Source of the DNA: Gammaproteobacteria bacterium
GTDB lineage: Bacteria > Pseudomonadota > Gammaproteobacteria > Pseudomonadales > JADFDG01
DNA length: 45,693 nt
Reading direction: 5' to 3'
Assembly: GCA_018262975.1 (NCBI GenBank)
Contig: JADFDG010000012.1
Location: 74,099 to 119,791, forward strand
Part shown: positions 1 through 8,833 of the stretch, piece by piece
How the letters are laid out: each line of letters opens with the position of its first letter
Position numbering within the stretch: position 1 is the stretch's first letter
Translations under genes and position numbers: made by a program
Notes under the pieces: model-generated
The model's input: only the letters and a program-made list of their open reading frames with translations
Databases searched by the model: none
What the model was told of the DNA's origin: nothing

Positions 1-986
1 ACCAACGCCGGGCCCCGGTAGATGAAGCCGGTGTAGACCTGCACCAGTCCCGCCCCCGCGTCACGCTTGGCCAGCGCGTCGGCTGCCGACAGGATGCCGC
101 CGACGCCGATCACCGGGACCTTGCCCGCCAGGTCGCGCGACAGTTGCGCCAGTACCGCCGTGGACTTCGCCGTCAGTGGCGCCCCGGACAGGCCACCCTG
201 TTCCTGCGCATGCGGCAGCCCCTCGACGCCCTCGCGCGAGGCGGTCGTGTTGGTGGCGATCACCCCGTCGATCTCGAACTCCACCAGGGCCTGCGCCATG
301 GTCGAGATCTCGGCCGGCGTCGAGTCCGGCGCGATCTTCACTACCACCGGCACGTGGCGGCCGCTGGCCCCGCGCAGGCGCTCCTGTTCGAGCTTCAGCC
401 CGTCGAGCAGCACGCGCAGCGCATCGCCGTGCTGCAAGGTGCGCAGGCCGGGCGTATTGGGCGACGAGATGTTCACCGTGACGTAGCTGGCGTGGTCGTA
501 CACCTTGCGCAGGCAGGCCACGTAGTCGTCCAGCGCATTCTCGTTGGGGGTGTCCTTGTTCTTGCCGATGTTGATGCCCAGCACGCCGCCGAAAGAGGAA
601 CGCTTCACCGCCGCCACCAGGTGGTCGACGCCGTGGTTGTTGAACCCCATGCGATTGATGATGGCCTGCCGCGCCGGCAGCCGGAACAGACGCGGCTTCG
701 GATTGCCCGGCTGCGGTCGCGGCGTAACGGTGCCGATCTCCACGAAACCGAAACCCAGCGCACCGAAGGCATCGATGCAGTCGCCGTTCTTGTCCAGGCC
801 AGCTGCCAGGCCGACGGGGTTGGGGAAGGTCAGCCCCATGCACTGAACCGGCTTCGCCGGCACCTGTGGCGCCACCAGGCCAATGACGCCCGCGCGCTGG
901 GCGGTTGCCAACGCATGCAGGGTGAGCTCGTGTGCCGTTTCGGCAGGAAGGCAGAAGAGGCCCGTACGGGCGAGTTCATAGAGCAT
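1..986 (-). CDS. pyrD: Dihydroorotate dehydrogenase (quinone), class 2, 3' end cut by the window edge
   Basis: PyrD oxidises dihydroorotate to orotate with quinone as acceptor, the fourth step of pyrimidine synthesis, at the inner face of the cytoplasmic membrane. The translation begins [13 protein letters not shown] and contains the class 2 hallmarks [20 protein letters not shown], an FMN-binding [17 protein letters not shown] region, and [11 protein letters not shown] with the catalytic serine. The C-terminal FMN phosphate site ([11 protein letters not shown]) is present and the frame is still open at base 1 ([12 protein letters not shown]). About 328 residues are visible and the family is usually about 335-345, so only around 10 residues should be missing. 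The gene lies downstream of the RND exporter gene on the same strand with a 65-base gap that holds a striking palindrome. The start at 986 is the only ATG that gives the normal amphipathic N-terminal helix. Confidence 0.95.
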   Translation of the reverse strand, partial: MLYELARTGLFCLPAETAHELTLHALATAQRAGVIGLVAPQVPAKPVQCMGLTFPNPVGLAAGLDKNGDCIDAFGALGFGFVEIGTVTPRPQPGNPKPRLFRLPARQAIINRMGFNNHGVDHLVAAVKRSSFGGVLGINIGKNKDTPNENALDDYVACLRKVYDHASYVTVNISSPNTPGLRTLQHGDALRVLLDGLKLEQERLRGASGRHVPVVVKIAPDSTPAEISTMAQALVEFEIDGVIATNTTASREGVEGLPHAQEQGGLSGAPLTAKSTAVLAQLSRDLAGKVPVIGVGGILSAADALAKRDAGAGLVQVYTGFIYRGPAL

Positions 987-1003
987 GGCGCGGCATTCAC
1001 GGT

Positions 1004-1034
1004 GGGCGGTGCAGGATTATAGCCTGCACCGCCC
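1004..1034 (-). promoter_or_regulatory. Perfect 12-bp inverted repeat enclosing TATAAT upstream of pyrD
   Basis: Bases 1004-1015 and 1023-1034 are perfect reverse complements (GGGCGGTGCAGG and CCTGCACCGCCC) with a 7-base loop. On the minus strand the loop reads CTATAAT, so a consensus -10 hexamer sits in the centre, about 30 bases before the pyrD start. No recognisable -35 lies 16-18 bases further upstream. It could be an operator over the pyrD -10 element, a terminator of the RND operon lacking a U-tract, or an RNA hairpin in a longer transcript. The symmetry is directly visible. The role is inferred. Confidence 0.6.
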
Positions 1035-1051
1035 GCCGCGGGCGCCCGGGA

Positions 1052-3421
1052 TCAGGCCTTGGGCGCGGCCGGCTTGAGCAGGAAGTGGGCAATGGCCGGC
1101 AACAGCCACAGCGCACCGATCATGTTCCAGACGAACATGAAGGTGAGCAGCAGGCCCATGTCTGCCTGGAACTTGATGGGCGAGAACGCCCAGCTCGCCA
1201 CGCCAATGGCCAGCGTCACACCGGTGAACCACACGGCCTTGCCGGTGGACTTGAGCGTCTCCAGGTAGGCCGACTCCATGTCCATGCCCTTGGCCAGGTA
1301 TTCCTGCAGGCGGCTGTAGATGTAGATGCCATAGTCCACGCCGATGCCCACGCCCAGCGCGACCACCGGCAGCGTCGCCACCTTCACGCCGATGCCCAGC
1401 ACCGTCATCAGCGCGGTGCACAGCACCGACGTCAGGCCCAGCGGAATGACCAGGCACAACACCGCCCGCCACGAACGGAAGGCCGCCCACACCAGCGCTA
1501 TCACCACGGCGTAGACGAACACCAGCATGGTATTGTTCGCCTCCTCGATCGCCTCGTTGGTTGCCGCCTCGATACCGGCGCTGCCGGACGCCAGCAGGAA
1601 GCGCGCAATCGCCGGGTCGTCGTTCTGTGCCGCGTAGTCCTCGACCACGCCGGTCACGCGCTTGAGCGTGTCGGCCTTGTGATCGTCGAGGAACACGATG
1701 AGCGGGGCCAGCGAACAATCGGTGTTGAACAGGCCCGATGGCAGGCGCTGCAGTGCATTGTTCAGCGCGTACTGGTCACGCGAGATCACGTACCACTTCA
1801 GGTTGCCCTCGTTGAGGGCGGCGTTGACCTGCTTGGTAGCGGTGGCAATCGACACACTCGACTGCACCCCGGGCGTGTTCTCGAGCTGCCATTGCAGGTC
1901 GTCCATGCGCTGCAGCGCGGCGTAGCTGTTGCAGCCATCCGTCGGCGTTTCAACCATCACCACCAGCACGTCGGCGCTCACCGAGTAGTTGTCGGTGATG
2001 AAATTGACGTCGTAGTTGTAGCGGTACTTGGCCGGCGGGCGGTAGTCGGTGCCGCACTGGGCGCCCTCCTCGGCACACGGATCCGGCCACAGTTCCGGCG
2101 CACCCCGGTCGAGGTCACCGATCTGCTGGTCCTTGCCGACGTACAGGCCCACGCCATAGCCGACCACCGCGATCAGCACCGATACCATCGCCACCTTCGG
2201 GGAGGCCAGGCGCGCGATCTTGCGCAGGAACTCCGACGGCTCGGCATCCATGCGACGCTTGCGCTCGATGGCCTTCGGGGCAATGCCCACGAAGGACATC
2301 AGCACCGGGTGCAGCACCAGGTTGGTCAGGATGAGGAGGGCCACGCCCAGGCCGGCCGCCACCGCCAGCTCGCGGATGACGCCGATATCGATGATGTAGA
2401 GCGTACCGAAACCGACGGCGTCGGAAACCAGTGCCACGATGCCCGGGGTGAACAACGCGCGGAAACCGCCGCCGGCCGCCTGCAGGCGGCCGGCGCCATG
2501 CACGGTTTCCACCGAGATCGCGTTGACCATCTGCACGCCGTGACTGACGGCGATGGCAAAAACCAGGAAAGGCACCAGCACGGAATACGGATCAAGACCG
2601 AAGCCCAGGGTGTGCAGCAGGCCCAGCTGCCACACCACCGCCACGATCGAACAGGTCACGATGACGCCGACGCTGCGCAGGCAACGCAGGTCCACGAACA
2701 GGATAATGGCAGTGATCAGCAACGAAGCGAGGCCGAACATCAGCACCACACGCACGCCATCGATCAGGTCGCCCATCTTCTTGGCGAAGCCGACGATGTG
2801 GATGCGGGTGTTCTCGTCCTGGTACTTGGCGCGGATCTCCTCGAGCTTGCCCGGGAACTCGCGGTAATCAACGCCGCCCTTGCCGGAGGCATCGGCCTCG
2901 AGCAGCGGGACGTAGACAATGGAGGAGCGGAAGTCGTCGGCGAACAGGCGGCCGACCTGGCCGGAGCGCAGGACATTGGCGCGCAACTTCTCCATGCTCT
3001 CCGGCGAGCCGTCGTAGTCGTTGGGAATGACCTCGCCACCCTGGAAGCCTTCCTCGGTGACCTCGGTCCAGCGCACGTTCGGCGTCCAGATGGACTTCAC
3101 GTTGGACGTATCGACGCCCTCGATGGTGCTGACCTCGTCGGTGATCTTGCTCACCAGTTCGAGGTAGGCCGGATCAAAGATGTCGCCGTCCAGCCGCTCG
3201 ATGGCGATCTGCACGTCGTTGCCAAGGCCCAGGTCATCCTTGTACTTGAACAGGTTCTGGATGTACGGGTGATCCAGCGGCAACATCTTGGACAGACTGG
3301 TGTCCGGGCGCAGGTGACTGGCCTGCCAGGCGAAGAACGCCGTGAGCAGGGCAAACAGCACCACGACCACGGCGCGGTTGCCGAAGATCAGTTTTTCGAA
3401 GAAGTTCTCGATGCGGCGCAT
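1052..3421 (-). CDS. RND-superfamily (MMPL/COG1033-type) exporter
   Basis: A 789-residue inner-membrane protein of the 'predicted exporter of the RND superfamily' type. It has a first transmembrane helix near residues 15-35, a large periplasmic loop, a cluster of helices around 215-390 (including FGLASLLITAIILF and SVLVPFLVFAIAVSHG), a second periplasmic loop with two cysteines (DPCAEEGAQC), and a final helix cluster around 610-780. The second cluster carries the family motif GVGIGVDYGIYIYSR. Such proteins are proton-driven transporters of lipids or other hydrophobic compounds, related to MmpL and HpnN. It is the last gene of the cluster DUF1302 > DUF1329 > YCF48-like > RND and starts 30 bases after the YCF48-like gene ends. 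It has no MFP or TolC partner here, unlike drug-efflux RND pumps. The substrate is not predictable from sequence. Confidence 0.85.
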   Translation of the reverse strand: MRRIENFFEKLIFGNRAVVVVLFALLTAFFAWQASHLRPDTSLSKMLPLDHPYIQNLFKYKDDLGLGNDVQIAIERLDGDIFDPAYLELVSKITDEVSTIEGVDTSNVKSIWTPNVRWTEVTEEGFQGGEVIPNDYDGSPESMEKLRANVLRSGQVGRLFADDFRSSIVYVPLLEADASGKGGVDYREFPGKLEEIRAKYQDENTRIHIVGFAKKMGDLIDGVRVVLMFGLASLLITAIILFVDLRCLRSVGVIVTCSIVAVVWQLGLLHTLGFGLDPYSVLVPFLVFAIAVSHGVQMVNAISVETVHGAGRLQAAGGGFRALFTPGIVALVSDAVGFGTLYIIDIGVIRELAVAAGLGVALLILTNLVLHPVLMSFVGIAPKAIERKRRMDAEPSEFLRKIARLASPKVAMVSVLIAVVGYGVGLYVGKDQQIGDLDRGAPELWPDPCAEEGAQCGTDYRPPAKYRYNYDVNFITDNYSVSADVLVVMVETPTDGCNSYAALQRMDDLQWQLENTPGVQSSVSIATATKQVNAALNEGNLKWYVISRDQYALNNALQRLPSGLFNTDCSLAPLIVFLDDHKADTLKRVTGVVEDYAAQNDDPAIARFLLASGSAGIEAATNEAIEEANNTMLVFVYAVVIALVWAAFRSWRAVLCLVIPLGLTSVLCTALMTVLGIGVKVATLPVVALGVGIGVDYGIYIYSRLQEYLAKGMDMESAYLETLKSTGKAVWFTGVTLAIGVASWAFSPIKFQADMGLLLTFMFVWNMIGALWLLPAIAHFLLKPAAPKA

Positions 3422-3451
3422 GGGATGTGAGTCGTCCGATTGGGGCCGTAA

Positions 3452-4534
3452 TCAGGGGTTCTGGCCATTGGCGGCGGCAAGGCGCGCACCGCCCTCGCCC
3501 ACCAGGACCACGCCTTTTGCGATGGCAACACAGGAGAGCACCGACTGGCGGTCAGCGCGTCGCACGGCGGTGAACGCCGGGCTGGTGCGGTCACCGCTCA
3601 GCACGATGCCGGCGTTGCCGGCAATCACTACCGAGCCACCCGCTGCCACGCAGCCGTCGTTGAGCCCGGAGGTCACCGAGGTTTCGATGCGCGACCAGTT
3701 GGCACCGGCATCGATGGACCGGTACAGGCGCCCCTGCAGACCGAACGCGTAAAGGGCGCCGGAGTCGTCGCCCATGACGCCAAAGAACGAACCGTCGTAG
3801 GGCGAAGCCAGCGGGCCGAAGGTCATGCCCCCATCCAGCGAGCGGTAGAGGGTGCCCTTTTCGCCGGCAATCACCACCAGAGACGCGTTGCCGGGCAGGC
3901 CGCCGATCGCATTGAAGTGCCAGCCATCACGGTTGGCCACGCGGTCGCTTTCGTCCTGCCAGGTCTTGCCGCCGTCACGCGTGCCGAGGAGCAGCCCGTA
4001 GGCGCCGACGGCGAGACCGCGCTGGCCATCGGCGGAAAACCACACGTCGAGCAGCGGCACGCCTTCGCGGCTACCGATCTCGCGGGTCTCGCCTTCGCCC
4101 GAGCCGTCATCAACCCAGGCGTCGTCTTCCATCGACTCGTCGAGGTTCTCCTCGTCGGCCGCTGCTTCGGCGGCAGCGGGGTCGAACTCCTTGTAGTGCT
4201 GGATAGCCCAGCTGCTGCCTCCGTCGGTCGTTGCGAGGACCACGCTGTCATGGCCTACGGCCCAGCCACGCCTTTCGTCTACGAAATAGACGGCGGACAG
4301 CAACGAGCGTACCGGCACCGGGGCCTGCCGCCAGGAGGCACCCTGGTCATCGGACAGCACCACGTGGCCACGCTCACCCACAGCAACCAGGCGATCGCCT
4401 GCGCGGGCGACATCCAGCAACAGGGATTTGTGCGCCTTCACGCTGGTGATCGACGGGGCCGGCTGCGCCGCATCGGCAACTCCGGCAAGCAGCGTCGCGC
4501 CCAGCAGCAGGCGCACGCAGGAGGACAGTTTCAT
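3452..4534 (-). CDS. YCF48-like (BNR-repeat) beta-propeller protein, exported
   Basis: A 360-residue protein with a cleavable signal peptide (MKLSSCVRLLLGATLLAGVADA) followed by repeated BNR/YCF48 blades, for example WAVGHDSVVLATTDGGSSW, GLLLGTRDGGKTWQDES and LYRSLDGGMTFGPL, predicting a periplasmic propeller. The photosystem II factor YCF48 shares this fold, but in non-photosynthetic bacteria these proteins accompany DUF1302/DUF1329/RND clusters. Here the gene sits exactly in such a cluster, 107 bases after DUF1329 and 30 bases before the exporter. An acidic low-complexity insertion rich in Asp, Glu and Ala (about residues 105-150, including DEENLDESMEDDAW) interrupts the propeller. I chose the ATG at 4534 because the upstream 36 codons lack signal-peptide character. 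The likely role is a scaffold between transporter and outer-membrane parts (inference). Confidence 0.8.
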   Translation of the reverse strand: MKLSSCVRLLLGATLLAGVADAAQPAPSITSVKAHKSLLLDVARAGDRLVAVGERGHVVLSDDQGASWRQAPVPVRSLLSAVYFVDERRGWAVGHDSVVLATTDGGSSWAIQHYKEFDPAAAEAAADEENLDESMEDDAWVDDGSGEGETREIGSREGVPLLDVWFSADGQRGLAVGAYGLLLGTRDGGKTWQDESDRVANRDGWHFNAIGGLPGNASLVVIAGEKGTLYRSLDGGMTFGPLASPYDGSFFGVMGDDSGALYAFGLQGRLYRSIDAGANWSRIETSVTSGLNDGCVAAGGSVVIAGNAGIVLSGDRTSPAFTAVRRADRQSVLSCVAIAKGVVLVGEGGARLAAANGQNP

Positions 4535-4641
4535 AGTCGGGAACCACTCTTCCGTTACAGAAGAACGCCGGGCCACCCATCGATGGCCCGGCGCAGACAA
4601 GGAACTGGCCGTGACGCTTGCAGCCGTCACGGCCATGGACA

Positions 4642-6054
4642 TCAGCGACCGCGGCGGCGCAGGGCTGCCGGGCTGAAGTAGGCGTCACCCGGCACGGCCT
4701 GGCTGAAATCCAGGGTGGTGTCTTCCTCGTTGTCGAGGTACTGGGCGTGGTAACGCTTGGAGCGCAGGTCGTGGAACACATCGAGCGCGGACCAGGTGGT
4801 CGGCACCTCGTAGTAGTTCTTCAGGAAAGCCTTGCTGACGCGCCACAGCTCACCGCGGTTGTCATACTGGTCGGCCACCGCGATGCCCCAGCTGTCCTCG
4901 TCGATGTAGAAGGTGCGCTTGGTGTACAGGTGGCGGGCACCCGGCTTCAGCGTCGCTTCCACTACCCACACGCGGTGCAGTTCGTAGCGGGTGTAGGCAG
5001 GGTTCGGATGGCCCTTGGTCAGCAGGTCCTTGTACTTGATGTCCGGCGAATCGATCTTGAAGTTGTTGTACGGGATGTACATCTCCTTCTTGCCGATCAA
5101 CTTCCAGTCGTAACGATCCGGCGAACCGTTGTAGATATCGGTGTCGTCGGCGGTACGCAGGCCGTCAGCCGCGGCGATCGGGGTGTCGTAGGCAAGGTTC
5201 GGCGCACGACGTACGCGACGCTGGCCGGCGTTGTAGCCCCAGGCCTGGCGCGGCAGCGCCTTCTGGTCGATGGTCTCGTGCACCAGCACCGCACCACCGG
5301 CCAGACGCGGCGGGCTCTTGGTGAAGGCCAGATAGTAGAAGGACACGTTGTCCGCGAGATCCTTCGGCGAACCCTTCGGGTTGTAGTAGCGGAAGTAGAC
5401 TTCCTGCTGGCTCACCACCAGCGAGTAATCACCGTTGCGCTGCACGGCCACTTCGGCTGCACGGCGCACCACGAAAACGCCGCGCCAGCGCATCGTGTGG
5501 TTCCACACGACCTGCAGCGCCTGCTCCTCGTTGCTGCCCGAGGGGATCGGGAAGGGGATGCCGCCGTAGACACCGTCAAGACCGTTGCCGCCGGCGATCA
5601 TCACGCCATTGGTGGCATTGCGGAAGGTGTTCTCGTTGACCCAGTCCGGCGCAGAATGCGAACGACGCGACGGATAGACCGGCACCTTGAAGGTATCCGG
5701 GTAGGTCGCGAACATCGCCTGCACGCCCTTGGGGAGCTTGTCGGCATACTGCTTGTAGTTCTGCGCCGTGATCGTGAAGATCGGCTTGTCCGCGGCGAAC
5801 GGATCCGGGTGGTGCTGGCCGGCCTTCTTGTAGCTGGCCGGGATCTGCGCCTTGGTGATGCCACCGGTCCACTCGGGGATGCCCTCCCCCTTCGCCACGT
5901 CCTTGCCGTTGCCGGCGCGCAGCGCACCGAACGGCGTAAGCACGCCCTTGAGTTCCTTCGCCTGGTCGGCGGACACCTTGGCGTGGGTTACCGTGGCGGT
6001 ACCCAGGGCAAGGGCCAGCGCGGTGCCCGCGAGGATTGCCTTCTTGAAAAGCAT
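4642..6054 (-). CDS. DUF1329 family exported protein (outer-membrane lipid-handling type)
   Basis: A 470-residue protein with signal peptide MLFKKAILAGTALALALG...THA and the DUF1329 body. Typical segments are VSADQAKELKGVLTPFGALRAGN near the mature N terminus, GIPEWTGGI, and the C-terminal block RTFYIDEDSWGIAVADQYDNRG. DUF1329 proteins resemble the LolA/LolB lipoprotein-carrier fold in profile searches (family knowledge) and almost always neighbour DUF1302 genes. The start at 6054 is supported by an AGGAGG seven bases upstream. A TTG 18 bases earlier would place that Shine-Dalgarno inside the gene. It lies 71 bases after DUF1302, in the same operon. It is probably periplasmic or on the inner leaflet of the outer membrane, passing a hydrophobic ligand between the RND pump and the DUF1302 barrel (inference). 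Confidence 0.85.
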   Translation of the reverse strand: MLFKKAILAGTALALALGTATVTHAKVSADQAKELKGVLTPFGALRAGNGKDVAKGEGIPEWTGGITKAQIPASYKKAGQHHPDPFAADKPIFTITAQNYKQYADKLPKGVQAMFATYPDTFKVPVYPSRRSHSAPDWVNENTFRNATNGVMIAGGNGLDGVYGGIPFPIPSGSNEEQALQVVWNHTMRWRGVFVVRRAAEVAVQRNGDYSLVVSQQEVYFRYYNPKGSPKDLADNVSFYYLAFTKSPPRLAGGAVLVHETIDQKALPRQAWGYNAGQRRVRRAPNLAYDTPIAAADGLRTADDTDIYNGSPDRYDWKLIGKKEMYIPYNNFKIDSPDIKYKDLLTKGHPNPAYTRYELHRVWVVEATLKPGARHLYTKRTFYIDEDSWGIAVADQYDNRGELWRVSKAFLKNYYEVPTTWSALDVFHDLRSKRYHAQYLDNEEDTTLDFSQAVPGDAYFSPAALRRRGR

Positions 6055-6125
6055 GGAATGCCTCCTGGTCAAGATACGCGCACCGTAAGTTACCGGCGCG
6101 CGACAGTCATCGGCGAAAATACGTA

Positions 6126-8315
6126 TCAGAATGAATACTTCACGCTGGCAGTGATGTTGTCGCGATCCTGCAGCTGGTTGCGGTTTTCCGCGCCCCAGAA
6201 CGCGTTGTAGCCGACCGTGAAGCCCCAGTTGTCCGCGTAGGTCGCATTCAGCGCCGCGCTCGCCGACTGGCGACCTTCGACGAAGTTGCCACCCACCACG
6301 CTGTTGCCCGACACGTCATGGGCGAAGCGGATCTGCGGATTCAGGGTCACGCCGGCGAACACGTCGTTGTACTCGGCGGAAAAGACCAGACGGTAGCCCC
6401 AGGAGAACTCGTCCAGGTAACCGTCCTTGGTGCCCTCGGCGAGAACCGGCAGGCCGAGATCGGAGTCGATGACCGTGCTGCAGGTCGAAGGATCATTCAC
6501 GTTGGCACACTGCACCGCCGTACCCAGCGCGCCCTCAGCCGCGTAGTTGACGCCGGACTTAAGGTCCCCCATCCACGCCCCACCCAATTCAAGGATACCC
6601 GTCAGACCATCGGACCACAGTGCCGGGCCGAAGTTCTGGATGGCCAGCAGGGAGATGTTGACGGCCTCCGAGTAATCCACCAGCTCGATGGTGTCGCCGG
6701 CGCTCAGCAGCCCGTTGCCGTCGGCATCATTGATGATGCTGTCGGAGGTGATGTGCTGGCCGAAGTCCCCGTCGGCCACCGTGCCGCCGTTGGCCAGCGA
6801 CGCCTTGGCGTTGATGGCGTTGAGGGCGATCAGGTTGTCACCGACTTCCGGCAGGAACGGCATTTCCGGACGATAGGCGATCTCGCCAGCGAACGAGGTC
6901 TCGCCGATGTTGGTGCTGAACGTGAAGCCGTAGACCTGGATGTCCTCCTCGTAGGCGAGGAAGTAGCTGGAAGAATCGAGGTAGTGGAAGGTGTTCATCG
7001 CGCCGACGATGGAGCCGGCGGTCGTGGACGGGTCGAGTCCGTTCAGGACAGCGCAATCCTGTTCTGCCAGGGCGGGATCCAGCGTGGCAAGCACCCCTTT
7101 GGCGGCAGCGCAGGTCTGCTCGTCGTAGCGTACACCATCGGCCTCACCCAGCACGGCACCTGCATGCGGCTTGCGGCTGTGGTAATTCATGAAGTAGAGG
7201 CCGAACTCGGTATTGTTCAGGCTCGGGGCCATGTAGCGGAACGCCAGGCCGAACTGGCCGTCAGTGGAGGGCTCGACATCGTCGAGCTTGTTGTTGCTCA
7301 GGCGCGTCGCCATGGGATCGGCGGGATTCAGCAGACGAACCGCAGCGTTATAAGCGCGGATCAGCGACTCGGTCGCCTGCTTGGTTTCGATACCTGCCTG
7401 CGGGAGCCCGGTAGCCGCAGCCAGCAGCGCCGGATCGCCCTCGAAGAAATCCAGATCCACGATCACCGCCTCGGCACCACGACCGAAGAAGGCATCGGTG
7501 GTGGAATACAGCGTGCCGACCGGATCCGGCTCGGAGTTCCCCCAGCCGAACTGATAGAAGGCTTCCGCGGAGAGGTTCTCGGTGAGCGGGGACTGCACGT
7601 ACAGCATCGGCAGCGGCAGCAGCGCGTCCTTGATTTCGGCGCCCGGCAGGCGCAGCGCGGACAGGTCGGCCGGGTTGACCTGGTTGATGCCGTCCTGCAT
7701 GAACAGCGCCTCCCCCCAGCTGATCACCTGCTCACCGAAGCGCACGTTGACGTTCTTGCCGCCAATCTCGAAGTCGCCCCAGACGTAGGCCGACGACAGG
7801 CGCGCGTCCTGCATGGCGTAGTCCTCGGCACGCTCGCCGAGCTTGCGGTTGTCAAAGCGATCGAAAGCGTCGACGCCGTTGATGAAATCCGACGCCGAAC
7901 CGGTGTCACCCTTCATCTCGTACAGCGCCTGGTCATGGAATGCAAAGCCACTGACCTGCATGCCGTACTTGTCGTAGGTCAGTTCGAGCAGCGCATTGAG
8001 TTTCACGACCGATGCATCGGCGCGCGAATCGTTGTCGAAATTGCGGTTGCCGTCGTTCTTGTTGGCCTGCGTGCGGTTGGACGGCAAACCGATGTAAGTA
8101 CCATCCGGCGAGATCGCGGCGAAGGTGCTGTCCGGATCCTCGGTGCGCCAGGTCGCGCCATAGGAAATGGCGGTATCAAGGCGACCGGCGACCTCGCCGT
8201 CGGCGAAGTTCAACTCGATGCCCCACGCGGTGGACGCCACGCACAACGGAAGGATGCTGGCGAGCCTGAAGCCGGCGCGGGACAACTGGGCATCTACACT
8301 CTTGAATTTGCGCAT
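6126..8315 (-). CDS. DUF1302 family outer-membrane protein
   Basis: A 729-residue protein with an N-terminal signal peptide ending near STAWGIE and a beta-rich body with alternating aromatic strands. It ends in a C-terminal phenylalanine (TASVKYSF), the usual outer-membrane barrel signature recognised by BamA. DUF1302 motifs are visible: FADGEVAGRLDTAISYGATWR near the mature start, VRFGEQVISWGEALFMQDGIN, and AFRYMAPSLNNTEFGLYFMNYHSR. It is the first gene of the minus-strand cluster and reads divergently from a surface lipase gene, with a 518-base shared upstream region. A GGAG lies nine bases before the ATG. DUF1302 proteins are reported near genes for degradation or export of steroids, aromatics and lipids. 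A channel for hydrophobic substrates is plausible but unproven. Confidence 0.88.
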   Translation of the reverse strand: MRKFKSVDAQLSRAGFRLASILPLCVASTAWGIELNFADGEVAGRLDTAISYGATWRTEDPDSTFAAISPDGTYIGLPSNRTQANKNDGNRNFDNDSRADASVVKLNALLELTYDKYGMQVSGFAFHDQALYEMKGDTGSASDFINGVDAFDRFDNRKLGERAEDYAMQDARLSSAYVWGDFEIGGKNVNVRFGEQVISWGEALFMQDGINQVNPADLSALRLPGAEIKDALLPLPMLYVQSPLTENLSAEAFYQFGWGNSEPDPVGTLYSTTDAFFGRGAEAVIVDLDFFEGDPALLAAATGLPQAGIETKQATESLIRAYNAAVRLLNPADPMATRLSNNKLDDVEPSTDGQFGLAFRYMAPSLNNTEFGLYFMNYHSRKPHAGAVLGEADGVRYDEQTCAAAKGVLATLDPALAEQDCAVLNGLDPSTTAGSIVGAMNTFHYLDSSSYFLAYEEDIQVYGFTFSTNIGETSFAGEIAYRPEMPFLPEVGDNLIALNAINAKASLANGGTVADGDFGQHITSDSIINDADGNGLLSAGDTIELVDYSEAVNISLLAIQNFGPALWSDGLTGILELGGAWMGDLKSGVNYAAEGALGTAVQCANVNDPSTCSTVIDSDLGLPVLAEGTKDGYLDEFSWGYRLVFSAEYNDVFAGVTLNPQIRFAHDVSGNSVVGGNFVEGRQSASAALNATYADNWGFTVGYNAFWGAENRNQLQDRDNITASVKYSF

Positions 8316-8833
8316 GGTGCTGGCACTCCGGTGGACAGCTGTTCTTGGTTATTGGAATGAATGCTGCAGCATGCGCCACGCAAACCGGATGGCATCCGCA
8401 GACAGGGAGGCGATGTGGCCACACCCGTGTCGGACAATTGAGGCAAGGCCCGTATACAACCGTTCACTGCCAGACTACGGCTGCTGCCGACGCCCGAACG
8501 GATTGCGGCACCCCTGGAACAACCTGCCGGTTTTTGTAGCGCATTTCTTGTTATCGACGGCAACTGTAAACCAACAGGAAGTCACATTGCCACAACCCTG
8601 AACGCGATTCCCGTGACCGGCCAACCCCGGCTGTGTGCCCGGGAAATCATGACCGTACGGTCGCATTCTCCAGGGCTGGCGGAGGTTGCTGCGGCGGCCA
8701 CGGTGCGTGCTAGTATGGAGTTCGAACTTGCCGGTTGCGCTGCCGGCGAACACTGTTGTGCCGTGGCACTTGCCGGCGACACAGCAGAACCCGCGGAACA
8801 ACAACCAATAACCGTTGCGGCCAGGAAAACACC
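8316..8833. other. Divergent intergenic region between DUF1302 and lipase genes
   Basis: A 518-base non-coding gap that must hold both promoters. Visible elements are a perfect 12-bp palindrome ATGCTGCAGCAT at 8361-8372 near the DUF1302 start and an extended -10-like TGCTAGTAT at 8708-8716 facing the lipase gene. I see no convincing small gene: the open frames here lack ribosome sites and have no family resemblance. Confidence 0.6.
8708..8716 (+). promoter_or_regulatory. Candidate extended -10 promoter for the lipase gene
   Basis: TGCTAGTAT matches an extended -10 (TGnTANNNT). The best upstream hexamer, TTGCTG at 8686-8691, is 19 bases away, slightly long but tolerable with an extended -10. 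It would give a leader of about 110 bases. Confidence 0.35.

Noticed and set aside
1016..1021. Simple sigma-70 promoter for pyrD
   Set aside because: TATAAT is perfect but no -35 fits (CGCCCG at the expected distance), so I report it as a regulatory palindrome rather than a plain promoter.
932..3430. An 832-codon plus-strand open frame opposite the RND gene
   Set aside because: It is His/Arg/Gln-rich nonsense, typical of the complement of a GC-rich gene, and the minus-strand frame has full family motifs. The same applies to the long antisense frames opposite fadH, sucA, sdhA, gltA and the CNB-rhodanese gene.
3452..4534. Photosynthesis protein (YCF48)
   Set aside because: The fold is shared, but there are no photosynthesis genes and the context is the DUF1302/DUF1329 cluster.
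8735..8833. Longer start for the lipase gene
   Set aside because: It would put 33 Arg/Thr-rich residues before the signal peptide; AGGA and the lipobox support 8834.
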